Of a stretch of DNA of 64,000 nt, positions 28,355-36,977 are shown in pieces. Both the position numbers and the translations under genes were made by a program. Where the stretch lies: assembly GCF_013155545.1 (NCBI RefSeq), contig NZ_JABJVV010000007.1, positions 1-64,000 on the forward strand. The letters are read 5' to 3'. This DNA comes from Caenimonas soli. GTDB taxonomy: Bacteria > Pseudomonadota > Gammaproteobacteria > Burkholderiales > Burkholderiaceae_C. The notes under the pieces are model-generated. The model was not told where the DNA came from, ran no database searches, and worked only from the letters and a program-made list of their open reading frames with translations. Every line of letters begins with the position of its first letter. Position 1 is the stretch's first letter.

Positions 28355-29392
28355 TCAGGCGAGGGCATGGCTGGGCTCCTGCGCATGGCGGGCAAGCGCC
28401 ATACGGCAAGCCAGCTGGAATGCCTGCAGCATCGCGCCGGGATTGGCGATGCCTTTGCCGGCGATATCGAACGCTGTCCCGTGTGCCGGCGTCAGGATGG
28501 GAAAAGGCAGGCCGCCCTGTACCGTGATGCCCCGCCAGAAGCCCATCAGCTTCATGGCGATCTGACCTTGGTCGTGGTACATGGTCACGACGGCGTCGTA
28601 CTGGCGCTGCTCGCCCTGCACTTTCAGGAAAATAGTGTCGGCAGCGAACGGGCCTTCGGCGGGAATGCCGCGGGCGCGTGCCGCATCGACGGCCGGTCGA
28701 ATGATGTCGATCTCCTCGCGGCCGAACGATCCGTTGTCGCCGTTGTGCGGGTTCAGGCCGCAGACAGCGATGCGGGGGTTGGCCACGCCGCTGCGCAGCA
28801 GCTCACGGTGGATCAGCTCGATGCCGCGGGTCACGCCCTCGACCGTGATCTGGTCCGCCACGTCACGGTGCGCGATGTGCGAGGTCACGCGCGAGGTCCA
28901 GAGGCCATCCAGCACGTTGAATTCGCAGACCGGGCCGTCGAAGCCGAGCTGATCGACAAACCAGTGCAGCTCATCGCTGGTGCGCATGCCCGCTTCGTGC
29001 ATCGAATGCTTGTTCAACGGTGCGAACATGATCGCATCGGCTATGCCACGTTTCACCGCGTCCAGCGCCATGGACAAAGTGTCCAGGCAATAGCGGCCGC
29101 CCTTGGCAGTCGCCGCTGCGCGTTCGAAGGGCCCCTGGGTGGTTCCCCGATAGTCAACCAGCACAGGCTTGCCCTGGGAGAAATCAGCAGCGGCGATGGA
29201 TTCCGCGATGGCAAACGGCGTGTGCAGGCCGGCCACGTCCATACCTCGCTCGAGCTCGGCCCGATCGGCGATCAGCAGCAGGTCTGCGGCCGGCGAGGTA
29301 GCCGGGTCGGCCAGCAGGCGGGCCACCAGTTCGGGGCCGATTCCGGCGGGGTCACCCAGCACCAGCGCGATCCGCGGTTTGCGTGAATTCAT
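28355..29392 (-). CDS. PdxA-family 4-hydroxythreonine-4-phosphate dehydrogenase-like protein
   Basis: The protein has 345 residues starting MNSRKPRIALVLGDPAGIGPEL, the classic PdxA opening. MYHDQGQIAMKLMGFWRG and TPAHGTAFDIAGKG are PdxA signatures. However, the metal-binding block usually written GHTE reads SDELHWFV here. Such variants occur in PdxA paralogues acting on other hydroxy acids or dihydrodiols. In this operon a role in sugar-acid breakdown is more likely than vitamin B6 synthesis. No threonate/erythronate kinase is adjacent, so the phosphorylated substrate of the PdxA2 branch is not obviously supplied. Confidence 0.78.
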   Translation of the reverse strand: MNSRKPRIALVLGDPAGIGPELVARLLADPATSPAADLLLIADRAELERGMDVAGLHTPFAIAESIAAADFSQGKPVLVDYRGTTQGPFERAAATAKGGRYCLDTLSMALDAVKRGIADAIMFAPLNKHSMHEAGMRTSDELHWFVDQLGFDGPVCEFNVLDGLWTSRVTSHIAHRDVADQITVEGVTRGIELIHRELLRSGVANPRIAVCGLNPHNGDNGSFGREEIDIIRPAVDAARARGIPAEGPFAADTIFLKVQGEQRQYDAVVTMYHDQGQIAMKLMGFWRGITVQGGLPFPILTPAHGTAFDIAGKGIANPGAMLQAFQLACRMALARHAQEPSHALA

Positions 29393-29403
29393 GAAGTCCT
29401 CGA

Positions 29404-30573
29404 TCAGCGCACCGGCAGCAAGCCGCGAGACACCAGGTTGGTGAAGAAGGCCTGCAGCCCGAACGTCCACGGTTCGATGCGGTCGCACAGGTTGACCGTA
29501 TTGACCAGGGCGCCGAGCTTCGGGCTGGAGATTCGCACTACGTCGCCCACCTTGTGGGTGAAGCCGCTGCCCGCGGCGCCGCGATCCTGGGTAGGCGCGA
29601 ACATGGTGCCCAGGAACAGCATGAAGCCGTCGGGATACTGATGGTGCTTGCCGATGGTCTGGCCCACCAGGTCCAGCGGATCGCGGCTGATCTGCGACAT
29701 CGAGCTCTCGCCGTGCATCACGAAACCGTCGCTGCCCTTCACTTCCAGGCTCACGGTGCAGTTGCGCACATCCTGCAGCGAGAAGGCGCCGTCGAACAGC
29801 CGGATGAAGGGCCCGATCGCGCAGGACGCATTGTTGTCCTTGGCCTTGCCCAGCAGCAGCGCGCTACGTCCCTCGAAGTCGCGCAGGTTGACGTCGTTGC
29901 CGAGAGCCGCACCTTTGATTTCGCCGCGGCTGTTGACAGCCAGCACCACTTCCGGCTCAGGATTGTTCCAGGCCGAGCCGGGGTGGATGCCGATCTCCGC
30001 GCCTATGCCTACGGCCGACAGCACCGGGCCCTTGGTGAACACTTCGGCATCGGGGCCGATGCCCACCTCGAGATACTGCGACCAGAGGCCCTGACGCACC
30101 AGCAGCGCCTTGAGCTCTTGCGCCTTGGCCGAGCCGGGCTCGATGTCGGCGAGCGAGCCGCCAAGCACTTCCAGCACGCGGCCGCGAATCGCCTCGGCCT
30201 GCGCCGCGTCACCCTTGGCCTGCTCCTCGATCACGCGTTCGACCAGGCTGGCCGCGAAGGTCACGCCGGCCGCCTTGATGACCTGCAGGTCGCAGGGCGC
30301 CAGCAGGTAGGGGCCGTCGCTGCCGCGCCGCTGGCTGTTATGCAGCAGGCTGTCCGCGGTGCCGACGTAGCGGCCGCGCGTCTTGCGAACCACAGCCGCC
30401 GGGTCGTCCAGCTCCAGCAGGCCGCTCATGGTGGGCACGGCCTCCGACAGGTCGAATACGCCGTCCTCGCGCAATGCCACGACGCTCGGGCCGGCGGCCT
30501 GCTTGGCGTCGCCCGGCACCCAGGCACGGCCGATCAATGTTCCGGCAAAGCCGTCGTTAGGCAGCCACTGCAT
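29404..30573 (-). CDS. Fumarylacetoacetate hydrolase-family protein, possible 2-keto-3-deoxy-sugar-acid dehydratase
   Basis: The product has 389 residues, longer than typical FAH hydrolases (about 280). FAH-fold elements are seen in NPEPEVVLAVNSRGEIKG (metal-binding Glu residues), LGNDVNLRDFEGRSALLLGK, and SSPKLGALVNTVNLC. Long FAH members of this type occur in non-phosphorylative pentose pathways, where they dehydrate 2-keto-3-deoxypentonate to alpha-ketoglutaric semialdehyde. The KGSA dehydrogenase two genes downstream supports that reading. It starts 10 bp after the Bug protein gene. The exact reaction is inference. Confidence 0.72.
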   Translation of the reverse strand: MQWLPNDGFAGTLIGRAWVPGDAKQAAGPSVVALREDGVFDLSEAVPTMSGLLELDDPAAVVRKTRGRYVGTADSLLHNSQRRGSDGPYLLAPCDLQVIKAAGVTFAASLVERVIEEQAKGDAAQAEAIRGRVLEVLGGSLADIEPGSAKAQELKALLVRQGLWSQYLEVGIGPDAEVFTKGPVLSAVGIGAEIGIHPGSAWNNPEPEVVLAVNSRGEIKGAALGNDVNLRDFEGRSALLLGKAKDNNASCAIGPFIRLFDGAFSLQDVRNCTVSLEVKGSDGFVMHGESSMSQISRDPLDLVGQTIGKHHQYPDGFMLFLGTMFAPTQDRGAAGSGFTHKVGDVVRISSPKLGALVNTVNLCDRIEPWTFGLQAFFTNLVSRGLLPVR

Positions 30574-30583
30574 GTAATACCTC

Positions 30584-31549
30584 TTACTGGGTTTGGGTTT
30601 TCAGGCCGATCTTGTTGATCAGCGCCTTGTAGAAAGCATGGTCCTTGGCCATCACGGCGCCGAACGCATCGCCTTCCGCATAGGCATAGCCCATGTTCTG
30701 CTTGTCCAGCGCGTCGCGCAGGCTCTGCTCCTGGACGATCTTCGCGGTGGCTGCGCGCAGCGTGGCAACCACGTCAGGCGGCGTTGCCTTGTTCACCGCC
30801 AGGCCACGCCAGGTGCCGATGGAGATGTCCAGGCCCTTTTCCTTCAGCGTGGGCGCCTGCTCGAAGCCCTTGATGCGCTGGTCGGACATGACCGCGAGAG
30901 TCCTGAGCTTGCCGGATGAAACATGCGCATAGGTTTCGGCCGCGCTCACCGTGATTGCGTCCAAGTGGCCGCCAAGCAGTGCCAGGATGGCCGGCTGTGC
31001 GCCTGCGTACGGAATGTGGTTGAACTTCGCGCCGGTCTTGTCCTCGACGGCCGCTGCGGCCAGGTGCCAGGTGGAACCGTTGCCGCCGTTGCCGATCTTG
31101 AAATCGCCCTTCTTGGCCGCAGCCACGAACTCCTCCACCGATTTCCAGGGCGCGTCGGCCCGGACAGTGATCGCCGCCGGGTCGTAGTTCAGGCGGGCGA
31201 TGGGCGTGAAGTCTTCATAGGTGATTTTCGTGAACCCCATGTTGGGCTGCGTCATCAGGTCGGTGGCCAGCAGCACGATCTTGTAGCCGTCGGGCTTGCC
31301 GTTGATCACGTCGGCCCAGCCGATGGCGCCGCTCGCGCCCGGCTTGTTCATGACGATCACGCTCTGCGGCAGGTGCTTCACCGCAGCCTGGGCGAAAGCG
31401 CGGCCGAGCACGTCGGTGCCGCCGCCGGCCGGATACGGGACGACCAGTTCGATCGGCTTGTTGGGGTAGGTGGACTGGGCCAGTGCGGGGGCCTGCACGG
31501 CGACGGTACACAGCAGGCCGGCCAGGACTTGGGTAATCAGGGTCTTCAT
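30584..31549 (-). CDS. Bug-family periplasmic solute-binding protein (TctC-like)
   Basis: The protein has 321 residues with a Sec signal peptide (LITQVLAGLLCTVAVQAPALA). The mature part carries the Bug signatures YPNKPIELVVPYPAGGGTDVLGR, NKPGASGAIG and a conserved PDGYKIV. Bug proteins bind carboxylates, often sugar acids or dicarboxylates, for tripartite TctAB transporters, but most are orphans without membrane partners. No TctA/TctB gene is present in the window. It lies in the fucD operon between another Bug gene and the FAH gene. Confidence 0.88.
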   Translation of the reverse strand: MKTLITQVLAGLLCTVAVQAPALAQSTYPNKPIELVVPYPAGGGTDVLGRAFAQAAVKHLPQSVIVMNKPGASGAIGWADVINGKPDGYKIVLLATDLMTQPNMGFTKITYEDFTPIARLNYDPAAITVRADAPWKSVEEFVAAAKKGDFKIGNGGNGSTWHLAAAAVEDKTGAKFNHIPYAGAQPAILALLGGHLDAITVSAAETYAHVSSGKLRTLAVMSDQRIKGFEQAPTLKEKGLDISIGTWRGLAVNKATPPDVVATLRAATAKIVQEQSLRDALDKQNMGYAYAEGDAFGAVMAKDHAFYKALINKIGLKTQTQ

Positions 31550-31594
31550 GGAGTTGTCTCTCTGTAGTGAGGGTGAAAAGATCAGGAAATGCGG

Positions 31595-32563
31595 TTATTC
31601 CGCCTTGATATTCGCCGCCTTCACGAGCTTGCCGAAACGGTCAAACTCGCTGCGATTGAATTCAGTGAACTGTTGAATCGTCAAGTCTTCGGAGTTGCCC
31701 CCGAGCCCACGCAGACGATCCTGAACATCGGCAAGCTTCAAAGTCTGCTGAAGTTCAGCATGCAGTTTGTCGACAACGGCCTTGGGCGTGCCGGCCGTGG
31801 TGTATAGGCCATACCAGGTGTTGATTTCCACCGCCGGCATGCCAAGCTCGCGCATGGTCGGAACATCTGGCAGTTCTGTGAAACGCTTTGGGGTGGTAAC
31901 GGCCAGAGCGCGCAGCGCGCCAGATTTCACCTGACCGATCGCGGATGACGTAGTGTCAAGCATGAACTGGACTTGTCCACCGATCAGGTCGGCGTGCGCC
32001 GCGCTACTGCCCTTGTAAGGGATGTGAACCGCTTTTGTACCGGCAGTGATATTGAGCGTTTCACCCGCGATATGCTGCGTGCTGCCAATCCCTGATGATG
32101 CATAGCTGTACCGCGTTGGGTTGGACTTGATGGCCGCAACAAGCTCTTTCGCGTCGCTGGCCTTTTCATTCGGGCCAACCAGCAACAGGTGAGGCACGAC
32201 CACCACCATACCGATCGGTTGCAGGTCTTTCAGGGGGTCATAAGCCAGCTTCAGCACGTGTGGCGCAATCGCCTGGCCCGTATTGGTAGCGAGCAACAGC
32301 GTGTAACCATCTTTGGGCGATTTGGCCGTGGCGTCCGCCGCGAGCGTGTTGGCTGCACCAGGCTTGTTTTCCACCACGAAAGACTGCTTCATGGACTGCC
32401 GGAATTTGTCGGCAAGCATGCGCGCAAGAATATCCGTGCCACCTCCAGCACTCGCACCCACCATGATCTTGACGGGCTTCGCGGCAGGGTAGTCCTGCGC
32501 GAATGCCGTACTCAATGTGAGCAGAGTTGCCACGCCGGTTGCGATGAAGGTCTTGCGATTCAT
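31595..32563 (-). CDS. Bug-family periplasmic solute-binding protein (TctC-like), lower GC
   Basis: The product has 322 residues: signal peptide (KTFIATGVATLLTLSTAFA), then the Bug pattern KPVKIMVGASAGGGTDILAR, NKPGAANTLA and PKDGYTLLLATN. It is the second Bug protein of the operon and is only distantly similar to its neighbour, so it may bind a different ligand. Base composition is clearly lower in GC than the flanking genes (about 55 percent in the stretches I counted), suggesting a separate origin. No membrane subunits are nearby. Confidence 0.87.
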   Translation of the reverse strand: MNRKTFIATGVATLLTLSTAFAQDYPAAKPVKIMVGASAGGGTDILARMLADKFRQSMKQSFVVENKPGAANTLAADATAKSPKDGYTLLLATNTGQAIAPHVLKLAYDPLKDLQPIGMVVVVPHLLLVGPNEKASDAKELVAAIKSNPTRYSYASSGIGSTQHIAGETLNITAGTKAVHIPYKGSSAAHADLIGGQVQFMLDTTSSAIGQVKSGALRALAVTTPKRFTELPDVPTMRELGMPAVEINTWYGLYTTAGTPKAVVDKLHAELQQTLKLADVQDRLRGLGGNSEDLTIQQFTEFNRSEFDRFGKLVKAANIKAE

Positions 32564-32595
32564 TGTGTCGTACCCTTTCGATGAAAGGCGGGGGC

Positions 32596-33891
32596 TCAGG
32601 CCCAGGCGGCGCCGTTGGGGAATTCGAACTGCTTCAGGGTGGCCGCGTGCATCTCGATGCTATAGCCGGGGCGCTGGGGCGGCATGTAACGGCCGTTGCG
32701 GATCACCACCGGGTCGAGGAAGTGCTCATGCAGGTGATCGACGTACTCCAGCACGCGATTTTCCAGCGAGGCGGAGACGGCAATGTAGTCGAACAGCGAG
32801 ATGTTCTGCACGTATTCGCACAATCCAACGCCGCCGGCGTGGGGGCAGACCGGGACGCCGAACTTGGCGGCCATCAACAGCACCACCAGCACTTCGTTCA
32901 GTCCACCCAGGCGGGCCGCGTCGACCTGGCAGAAGTCGATGGCGCCGGCTTGCAGCAGCTGCTTGAACATCACGCGGTTGTGGCAATGCTCGCCAGTTGC
33001 CACACCGATCGGCGCAATGCGTTCGCGGATGGCGGCATGGCCCAGGATGTCGTCGGGGCTGGTCGGCTCTTCGATCCACCAGGGGTCGAAGGCGGCCAGG
33101 CGGCGCATGTTGGTGATCGACTCATCCACTTCCCATACCTGGTTGGCGTCCATCATCAGCTTGCGGTCCCAGCCGATTTCTTCGCGCAGGATGCTGGCGC
33201 GGCGGATGTCTTCCTCGATGTTGCCGCCGACCTTCTGCTTGAAGTGGGTCCAGCCCTCGGCCACGCCTTCGCGGGCCAGGCGGCGCATCTTCTCTTCGGA
33301 ATAGCCCAGCCAGCCGGCCGAGGTGGTGTACGCCGGATAGCCCTGCTCCAGCATTTCCTTTTCGCGCGCGGCCTTGCCCGGGGCATTGCGGCGCAGGATG
33401 GCCAGTGCTTCTTCGGGCGTCAGCGCGTCGGTGACGAAACGGAAGTCAAGGCAGCGCACCAGCTCTTCAGGGCTCATGTCGGCCAGCAGCTTCCACACCG
33501 GCTTGCGCTCGGACTTGGCCCACAGGTCCCAGACGGCGTTGACGATGGCGGCCGTGGCCAGGTGGATGACGCCCTTGTCCGGGCCCAGCCAGCGCAGTTG
33601 GCTGTCGCCGGTGGTGATGTTGCGCCAGAACGCGCCCATGTTGCCGGTGATCTCTTCCATCGTCTTGCCGACGACGAAGGGTGCCAGCGAGTTCACGGCG
33701 GCCACGCAGATCTCATTGCCGCGGCCGATGGTGAACGTCAGGCCATGGCCTTCCAGCTTCGAATCGGTGTGCAGGGTGACGTAGGTTGCCGAGTAATCCG
33801 GGGCCGCGTTCATGGCGTCGGAGCCGTCGAGCGAGCGGGAGGTCGGGAAGCGGATGTCCCGAACAGAGAGGTGGGTGATTTTGGTAGCCAC
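32596..33891 (-). CDS. fucD: L-fuconate dehydratase (enolase superfamily)
   Basis: The protein has 431 residues, the usual size. It dehydrates L-fuconate to 2-keto-3-deoxy-L-fuconate. N-terminal RDIRFPTSRSLDGSDAMN, the base Lys in FKQKVGGN, metal ligands in MMDANQVWEV, IEEPTSPDD and ATGEHCHNR, and CPHAGGVGLCEYVQ are characteristic of FucD. The start is GTG at 33891, preceded by AAGG with five bases between; an in-frame upstream codon at 33963 would overlap the promoter. It is the first gene of a six-gene minus-strand operon that ends with the semialdehyde dehydrogenase. Confidence 0.88.
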   Translation of the reverse strand: MATKITHLSVRDIRFPTSRSLDGSDAMNAAPDYSATYVTLHTDSKLEGHGLTFTIGRGNEICVAAVNSLAPFVVGKTMEEITGNMGAFWRNITTGDSQLRWLGPDKGVIHLATAAIVNAVWDLWAKSERKPVWKLLADMSPEELVRCLDFRFVTDALTPEEALAILRRNAPGKAAREKEMLEQGYPAYTTSAGWLGYSEEKMRRLAREGVAEGWTHFKQKVGGNIEEDIRRASILREEIGWDRKLMMDANQVWEVDESITNMRRLAAFDPWWIEEPTSPDDILGHAAIRERIAPIGVATGEHCHNRVMFKQLLQAGAIDFCQVDAARLGGLNEVLVVLLMAAKFGVPVCPHAGGVGLCEYVQNISLFDYIAVSASLENRVLEYVDHLHEHFLDPVVIRNGRYMPPQRPGYSIEMHAATLKQFEFPNGAAWA

Positions 33892-33957
33892 TTTTGCCTT
33901 GCAGAGGGGTGATGGGAGGAAGGGAGTGGGCGAAGGATAGGGCTGGTAGCGATATGA

Positions 33958-33999
33958 ATCCAATCGTCATTTGGTATATTGCGATACAAGTTTTTGGAT
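33958..33999. promoter_or_regulatory. Copy 1 of a shared 42-bp regulatory element (probable LysR operator)
   Basis: This sequence lies 67 bp upstream of fucD and immediately upstream of the LysR gene's ATG. It matches 43457-43498 in 29 of 42 positions without gaps, including ATCCAATCGT at the left, GATAC in the centre and GTTTT/GGAT at the right. It contains the imperfect dyad GTAT-N6-ATAC (33974-33987), typical of LysR sites. It is a candidate binding site for the adjacent LysR protein. Confidence 0.65.
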
Positions 34000-34003
34000 C
34001 ACT

Positions 34004-34975
34004 ATGGACGACGCCGCCGCCGGTTCGCCTGCCCTCCCCGCCAGCCTTTTCAGGCGACTGCGCATCAAGAGCCGGCAGATCATGCTCCTCAACGCCCTGG
34101 ATGAGCATCACAACCTGCGGCGGGCGGCCGCTGCCATCCACACCACCCAGCCCGCTGCCACGGCTCTGCTCCAGCAGCTCGAAGAAGGCCTGGGCGTTAC
34201 GCTGTTCGAGCGCCATGCCCGTGGGATGGAACCTACGGTGTACGGCGAGGTGATGATCCGTTACGCCCGGGGCGTGCTGCACGACTTCGAGTACGCAGGC
34301 GACGAGATGGCGGCGCTGGCCGCGGGCTCCGCCGGCCTGGTTCGGATTGGCAGCGTCATGGGCGCCACCCCCGTGATGCTGACCCAGGGGTTGGCGCGTT
34401 TCAAGGCCGGCAATCCGCGGGTCCGCGTCACGCTGCAGGTCGATACCAGCGATATGTTGATGCCGGGGCTGTTGCGGGGCGATCTGGATGTGGTGCTCGG
34501 CCGCCTGCCCGACCAGTTCTACGACGAAGACCTGGAGATCGAGCAGCTCGAGGGCGAACCGATGAGCGTGGTGGCGCGGCCCGGCCACCCGCTGTTCGAC
34601 CTGGCGGAGGTCACGCTGGGTGACCTGGTAACGCAGACCTGGATCCTGCATCCCCTGGGCAGCCCGATGCGCCGGCGCGTCGAGCAGGCGCTGCAGCAGG
34701 CCAACCTGCTGGCGCCGCCCGATATCGTGGAAACCTCGTCGATCCTCGCCACCACCTCCCTGCTGGAGCAAAGCAACATGATCTCGGTGGTGCCGCTGGA
34801 TGTGGCACAGCATTACGCCAACTACGGCATGGTCGCCATCCTGGCGGTGCAGTTGCCGATGGCCATGGCCAACCTGGGCATCATCACGCGCAAGAAGAAG
34901 GAGCTGTCGCCCGCAGTCAAGGGTTTCCTGCGGGCCCTGCGCGACAGCAACCTGGAACGGAAGATCGCGCGCTAG
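34004..34975 (+). CDS. LysR-family transcription regulator (GbpR-like)
   Basis: The product has 323 residues. The winged helix-turn-helix is near the N-terminus (IMLLNALDEHHNLRRAAAAI, TTQPAATALLQQLEE, LFERHARGMEPT) and is followed by the co-inducer domain (LVRIGSVMGATPVM, LDVVLGRLPDQF). LysR proteins of this type control sugar and aromatic uptake/catabolic operons. It is divergent from fucD with the shared 42-bp element between them. The ATG at 34004 (MDDAAAGSPALPA) fits the domain start; the alternative at 33971 would place the operator inside the gene. Confidence 0.87.
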   Translation: MDDAAAGSPALPASLFRRLRIKSRQIMLLNALDEHHNLRRAAAAIHTTQPAATALLQQLEEGLGVTLFERHARGMEPTVYGEVMIRYARGVLHDFEYAGDEMAALAAGSAGLVRIGSVMGATPVMLTQGLARFKAGNPRVRVTLQVDTSDMLMPGLLRGDLDVVLGRLPDQFYDEDLEIEQLEGEPMSVVARPGHPLFDLAEVTLGDLVTQTWILHPLGSPMRRRVEQALQQANLLAPPDIVETSSILATTSLLEQSNMISVVPLDVAQHYANYGMVAILAVQLPMAMANLGIITRKKKELSPAVKGFLRALRDSNLERKIAR

Positions 34976-34979
34976 CGCC

Positions 34980-35963
34980 CTACTCGACGCGTCCGATGCG
35001 CTGGACCAGCGCGGCCATGTTGCGGGCGTCGGCTTGCACGAAGCGCTCGAACTCGGGCTGGTCCTGGTACTGGAAGTAGCTGCCGGCCGAGGCCAGCGAC
35101 TGGATTGCGCGTTGATCTTCGGCGACGAATTTCGCCGCCTGGCGCAGGCGCGCCACCACCGGCTCGGGGGTGGCAGCGGGCACGAAGAGGCCCGACCACT
35201 GCGAGTAGGAGATCGGCACACCCAGTTCTTTGAAGCTCGGCACGTCGGGCAGCGCCGCGAGCTTGGTGTCGCCCCAATGCGCTAGGGCGCGCAGCGTGCC
35301 GGCGCGAATGTGCTGCATCACGCTGGACGGACCGGTCGAGATGGCATCGACCTGCCCCATGAGAACGGCCAGCACAGCCGGGCCCGCGCCCGTGTAGGGC
35401 ACATGCAGCATGAAGCTGCTGGTGGCGGCCTTGAGCTGCTCCATCGGCACGTGCATGGTGCCGTAATTGCCGGAAGAGCCGAAGGTGACCGTGCCGGGCC
35501 TGGCCTTGACGGCGGCGATGAAGTCCTTGTAGGTCTTCCACGGGCTGTCGGCGCGCACGATCAGCACGGTGGGGTCTGCCGTAAAGCGCGCGATCGGCTT
35601 CAGCTGGTCCAGCGTGTACATCGGCGTGCGCCGCAGCACCTTGTCCGCTTCGGGCAACACGACGAGCGACGACAGCGACATGAGCATCGAGTAGCCATCG
35701 GGCTTGGCCTTGGCCACCTGCCCCATGCCGATGCCGCCACCGGCGCCACCCTTGTTTTCCACGATCACGGATTGCTTGAGCGCCCGGCCCATCGCTTCAG
35801 CGACGGGGCGGCCCACGGTGTCAGCCACGCCGCCGGGCGGGAACGGGACCGTCATGGTCAGGGGCCGGCTCGGGAATTCACTCTGCGCCCACGCGGGCGC
35901 CGGCAGCAGGCCCGGCACGGCCGAAGAGGCCAGGAGTTGAAGAACGGTACGACGATCGATCAT
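34980..35963 (-). CDS. Bug-family periplasmic solute-binding protein, Tat-like signal
   Basis: The protein has 327 residues. The N-terminus (MIDRRTVLQLLASSAVPG) has twin arginines and a hydrophobic stretch, resembling a Tat signal, unlike the two other Bug proteins in the window. Mature signatures are PLTMTVPFPPGGVADTVGR, NKGGAGGGIG and PDGYSMLMS. The start codon directly abuts the stop of the FAH hydrolase gene (no spacer), so the two are co-translated. It is convergent with the LysR gene, 4 bp apart. Confidence 0.87.
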   Translation of the reverse strand: MIDRRTVLQLLASSAVPGLLPAPAWAQSEFPSRPLTMTVPFPPGGVADTVGRPVAEAMGRALKQSVIVENKGGAGGGIGMGQVAKAKPDGYSMLMSLSSLVVLPEADKVLRRTPMYTLDQLKPIARFTADPTVLIVRADSPWKTYKDFIAAVKARPGTVTFGSSGNYGTMHVPMEQLKAATSSFMLHVPYTGAGPAVLAVLMGQVDAISTGPSSVMQHIRAGTLRALAHWGDTKLAALPDVPSFKELGVPISYSQWSGLFVPAATPEPVVARLRQAAKFVAEDQRAIQSLASAGSYFQYQDQPEFERFVQADARNMAALVQRIGRVE

Positions 35964-36845
35964 TTACAGGGTCTCCACACGGTTGTTCAGTTCACCCAGG
36001 CCGGTCACGGCGACCCGAACCTGGTCGCCATGGCGCAGGAACTTCGGCGGCGTAAAGCCGATGCCCACGCCCACGGGCGTCCCGGTCGCGATGATGTCGC
36101 CGGGCTGCAGCGTCATGGCGGCCGACAGCGTCTCGATCAGCGTCGCGACGTCGAAGATCAGCTTCGAGACATGCGAGTCCTGGCGCAACTCGCCGTTGAC
36201 CCAAGTCTTCAGGTGCAGCGAATCGAGCGGTGCGTCGTCCTGCGTGGCGATCCAGGGGCCGAGCGGGCAGAAGCCATCGAGCGACTTGCCCAGGAACCAT
36301 TGCGCATGGTTCTTCTGCAGGTCGCGGGCCGTCACGTCGTTGAGGGCAACGAAGCCGAACACCTTGCCGAGCGCGTCTGCCTTCGACACATTGCGGCATT
36401 GCTCGCCGATGACCACGCCGATCTCGCCTTCGTAGTCGACCGACGAGGTGTGCTTGCTGTCGAAGCGGATAGCGTCGGTCGGGCCGGCCAGCGTGCCGGT
36501 CGCCTTGGTGAACAGTTGCGGGAACGCCGGGATCGCCGAGGCGCCGCTGGTGGCGTTGAAGCCGCTCTTGTCGAACTCCATCGCATGCTCGTGGTAGTTC
36601 TTGCCCACCGCGAAGACGTTGCGAACGAAGGCGGACAGCGGCGACAGGAACGTCACGTCCGACAGCTGAGCGCGGTCGGTAGCGGATTCCTTCAACTGGC
36701 CGGCAGTGAGGCGCTGCTCGATCACGGCGAGCACGGGATTGGGATGCGAGCCGAGGTCGCCTTCGATGAACAGGACTTCCTGTTTGGCCTCGTCGATCAA
36801 GGCAAGCCTTGTCTTTCCTGCGTAAGTGGCGCGTCCGATCTTCAT
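35964..36845 (-). CDS. FAH-family hydrolase, possible 2,4-diketo-3-deoxy-L-fuconate hydrolase
   Basis: The product has 293 residues with the FAH fold: VRNVFAVGKNYHEHAMEF with the catalytic His, DYEGEIGVVIGEQCRNV with metal-binding Glu residues, DVTARDLQKNHAQWFLGKS, and PGDIIATGTPVGVG. Hydrolases of this group cleave beta-diketo acids. In L-fucose pathways one of them splits 2,4-diketo-3-deoxy-L-fuconate into pyruvate and L-lactate, which would fit the nearby fucD. It is transcribed from a divergent promoter shared with the GntR gene. Fumarylpyruvate or acylpyruvate hydrolase is an alternative. Confidence 0.78.
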   Translation of the reverse strand: MKIGRATYAGKTRLALIDEAKQEVLFIEGDLGSHPNPVLAVIEQRLTAGQLKESATDRAQLSDVTFLSPLSAFVRNVFAVGKNYHEHAMEFDKSGFNATSGASAIPAFPQLFTKATGTLAGPTDAIRFDSKHTSSVDYEGEIGVVIGEQCRNVSKADALGKVFGFVALNDVTARDLQKNHAQWFLGKSLDGFCPLGPWIATQDDAPLDSLHLKTWVNGELRQDSHVSKLIFDVATLIETLSAAMTLQPGDIIATGTPVGVGIGFTPPKFLRHGDQVRVAVTGLGELNNRVETL

Positions 36846-36871
36846 GAAATCTCCGGGGATAAGGTCACACC

Positions 36872-36970
36872 GATTGGTGCGATTTGGGTTGATTTGGTCG
36901 CATTCTAGGTCAACTTGGTTTCCGACTGAAACCTAGGCCCATTCAAGAAATTGGTTGGATTTGGTACGAT
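36872..36970. promoter_or_regulatory. Divergent FAH/GntR promoter with repeated GATTTGGT motifs and a dyad
   Basis: Between the divergent FAH and GntR genes three similar units occur: GATTGGTGCGAT (36872-36883), GATTTGGTCGCAT (36891-36903) and GATTTGGTACGAT (36958-36970). A perfect dyad GGTTTC-CGACT-GAAACC occupies 36917-36933. Such repeated TTGGT units are common in FadR/FCD-type GntR operators, so this is the probable autoregulatory site of the adjacent regulator. Confidence 0.5.
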
Positions 36971-36977
36971 CACGGCC

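Noticed and set aside
36957..36970. Partial similarity of ATTTGGTA near the GntR gene to part of the LysR-type element
   Set aside because: Only about eight bases agree and the rest of the 42-bp element is absent; the match is explained by the local GATTTGGT repeats.
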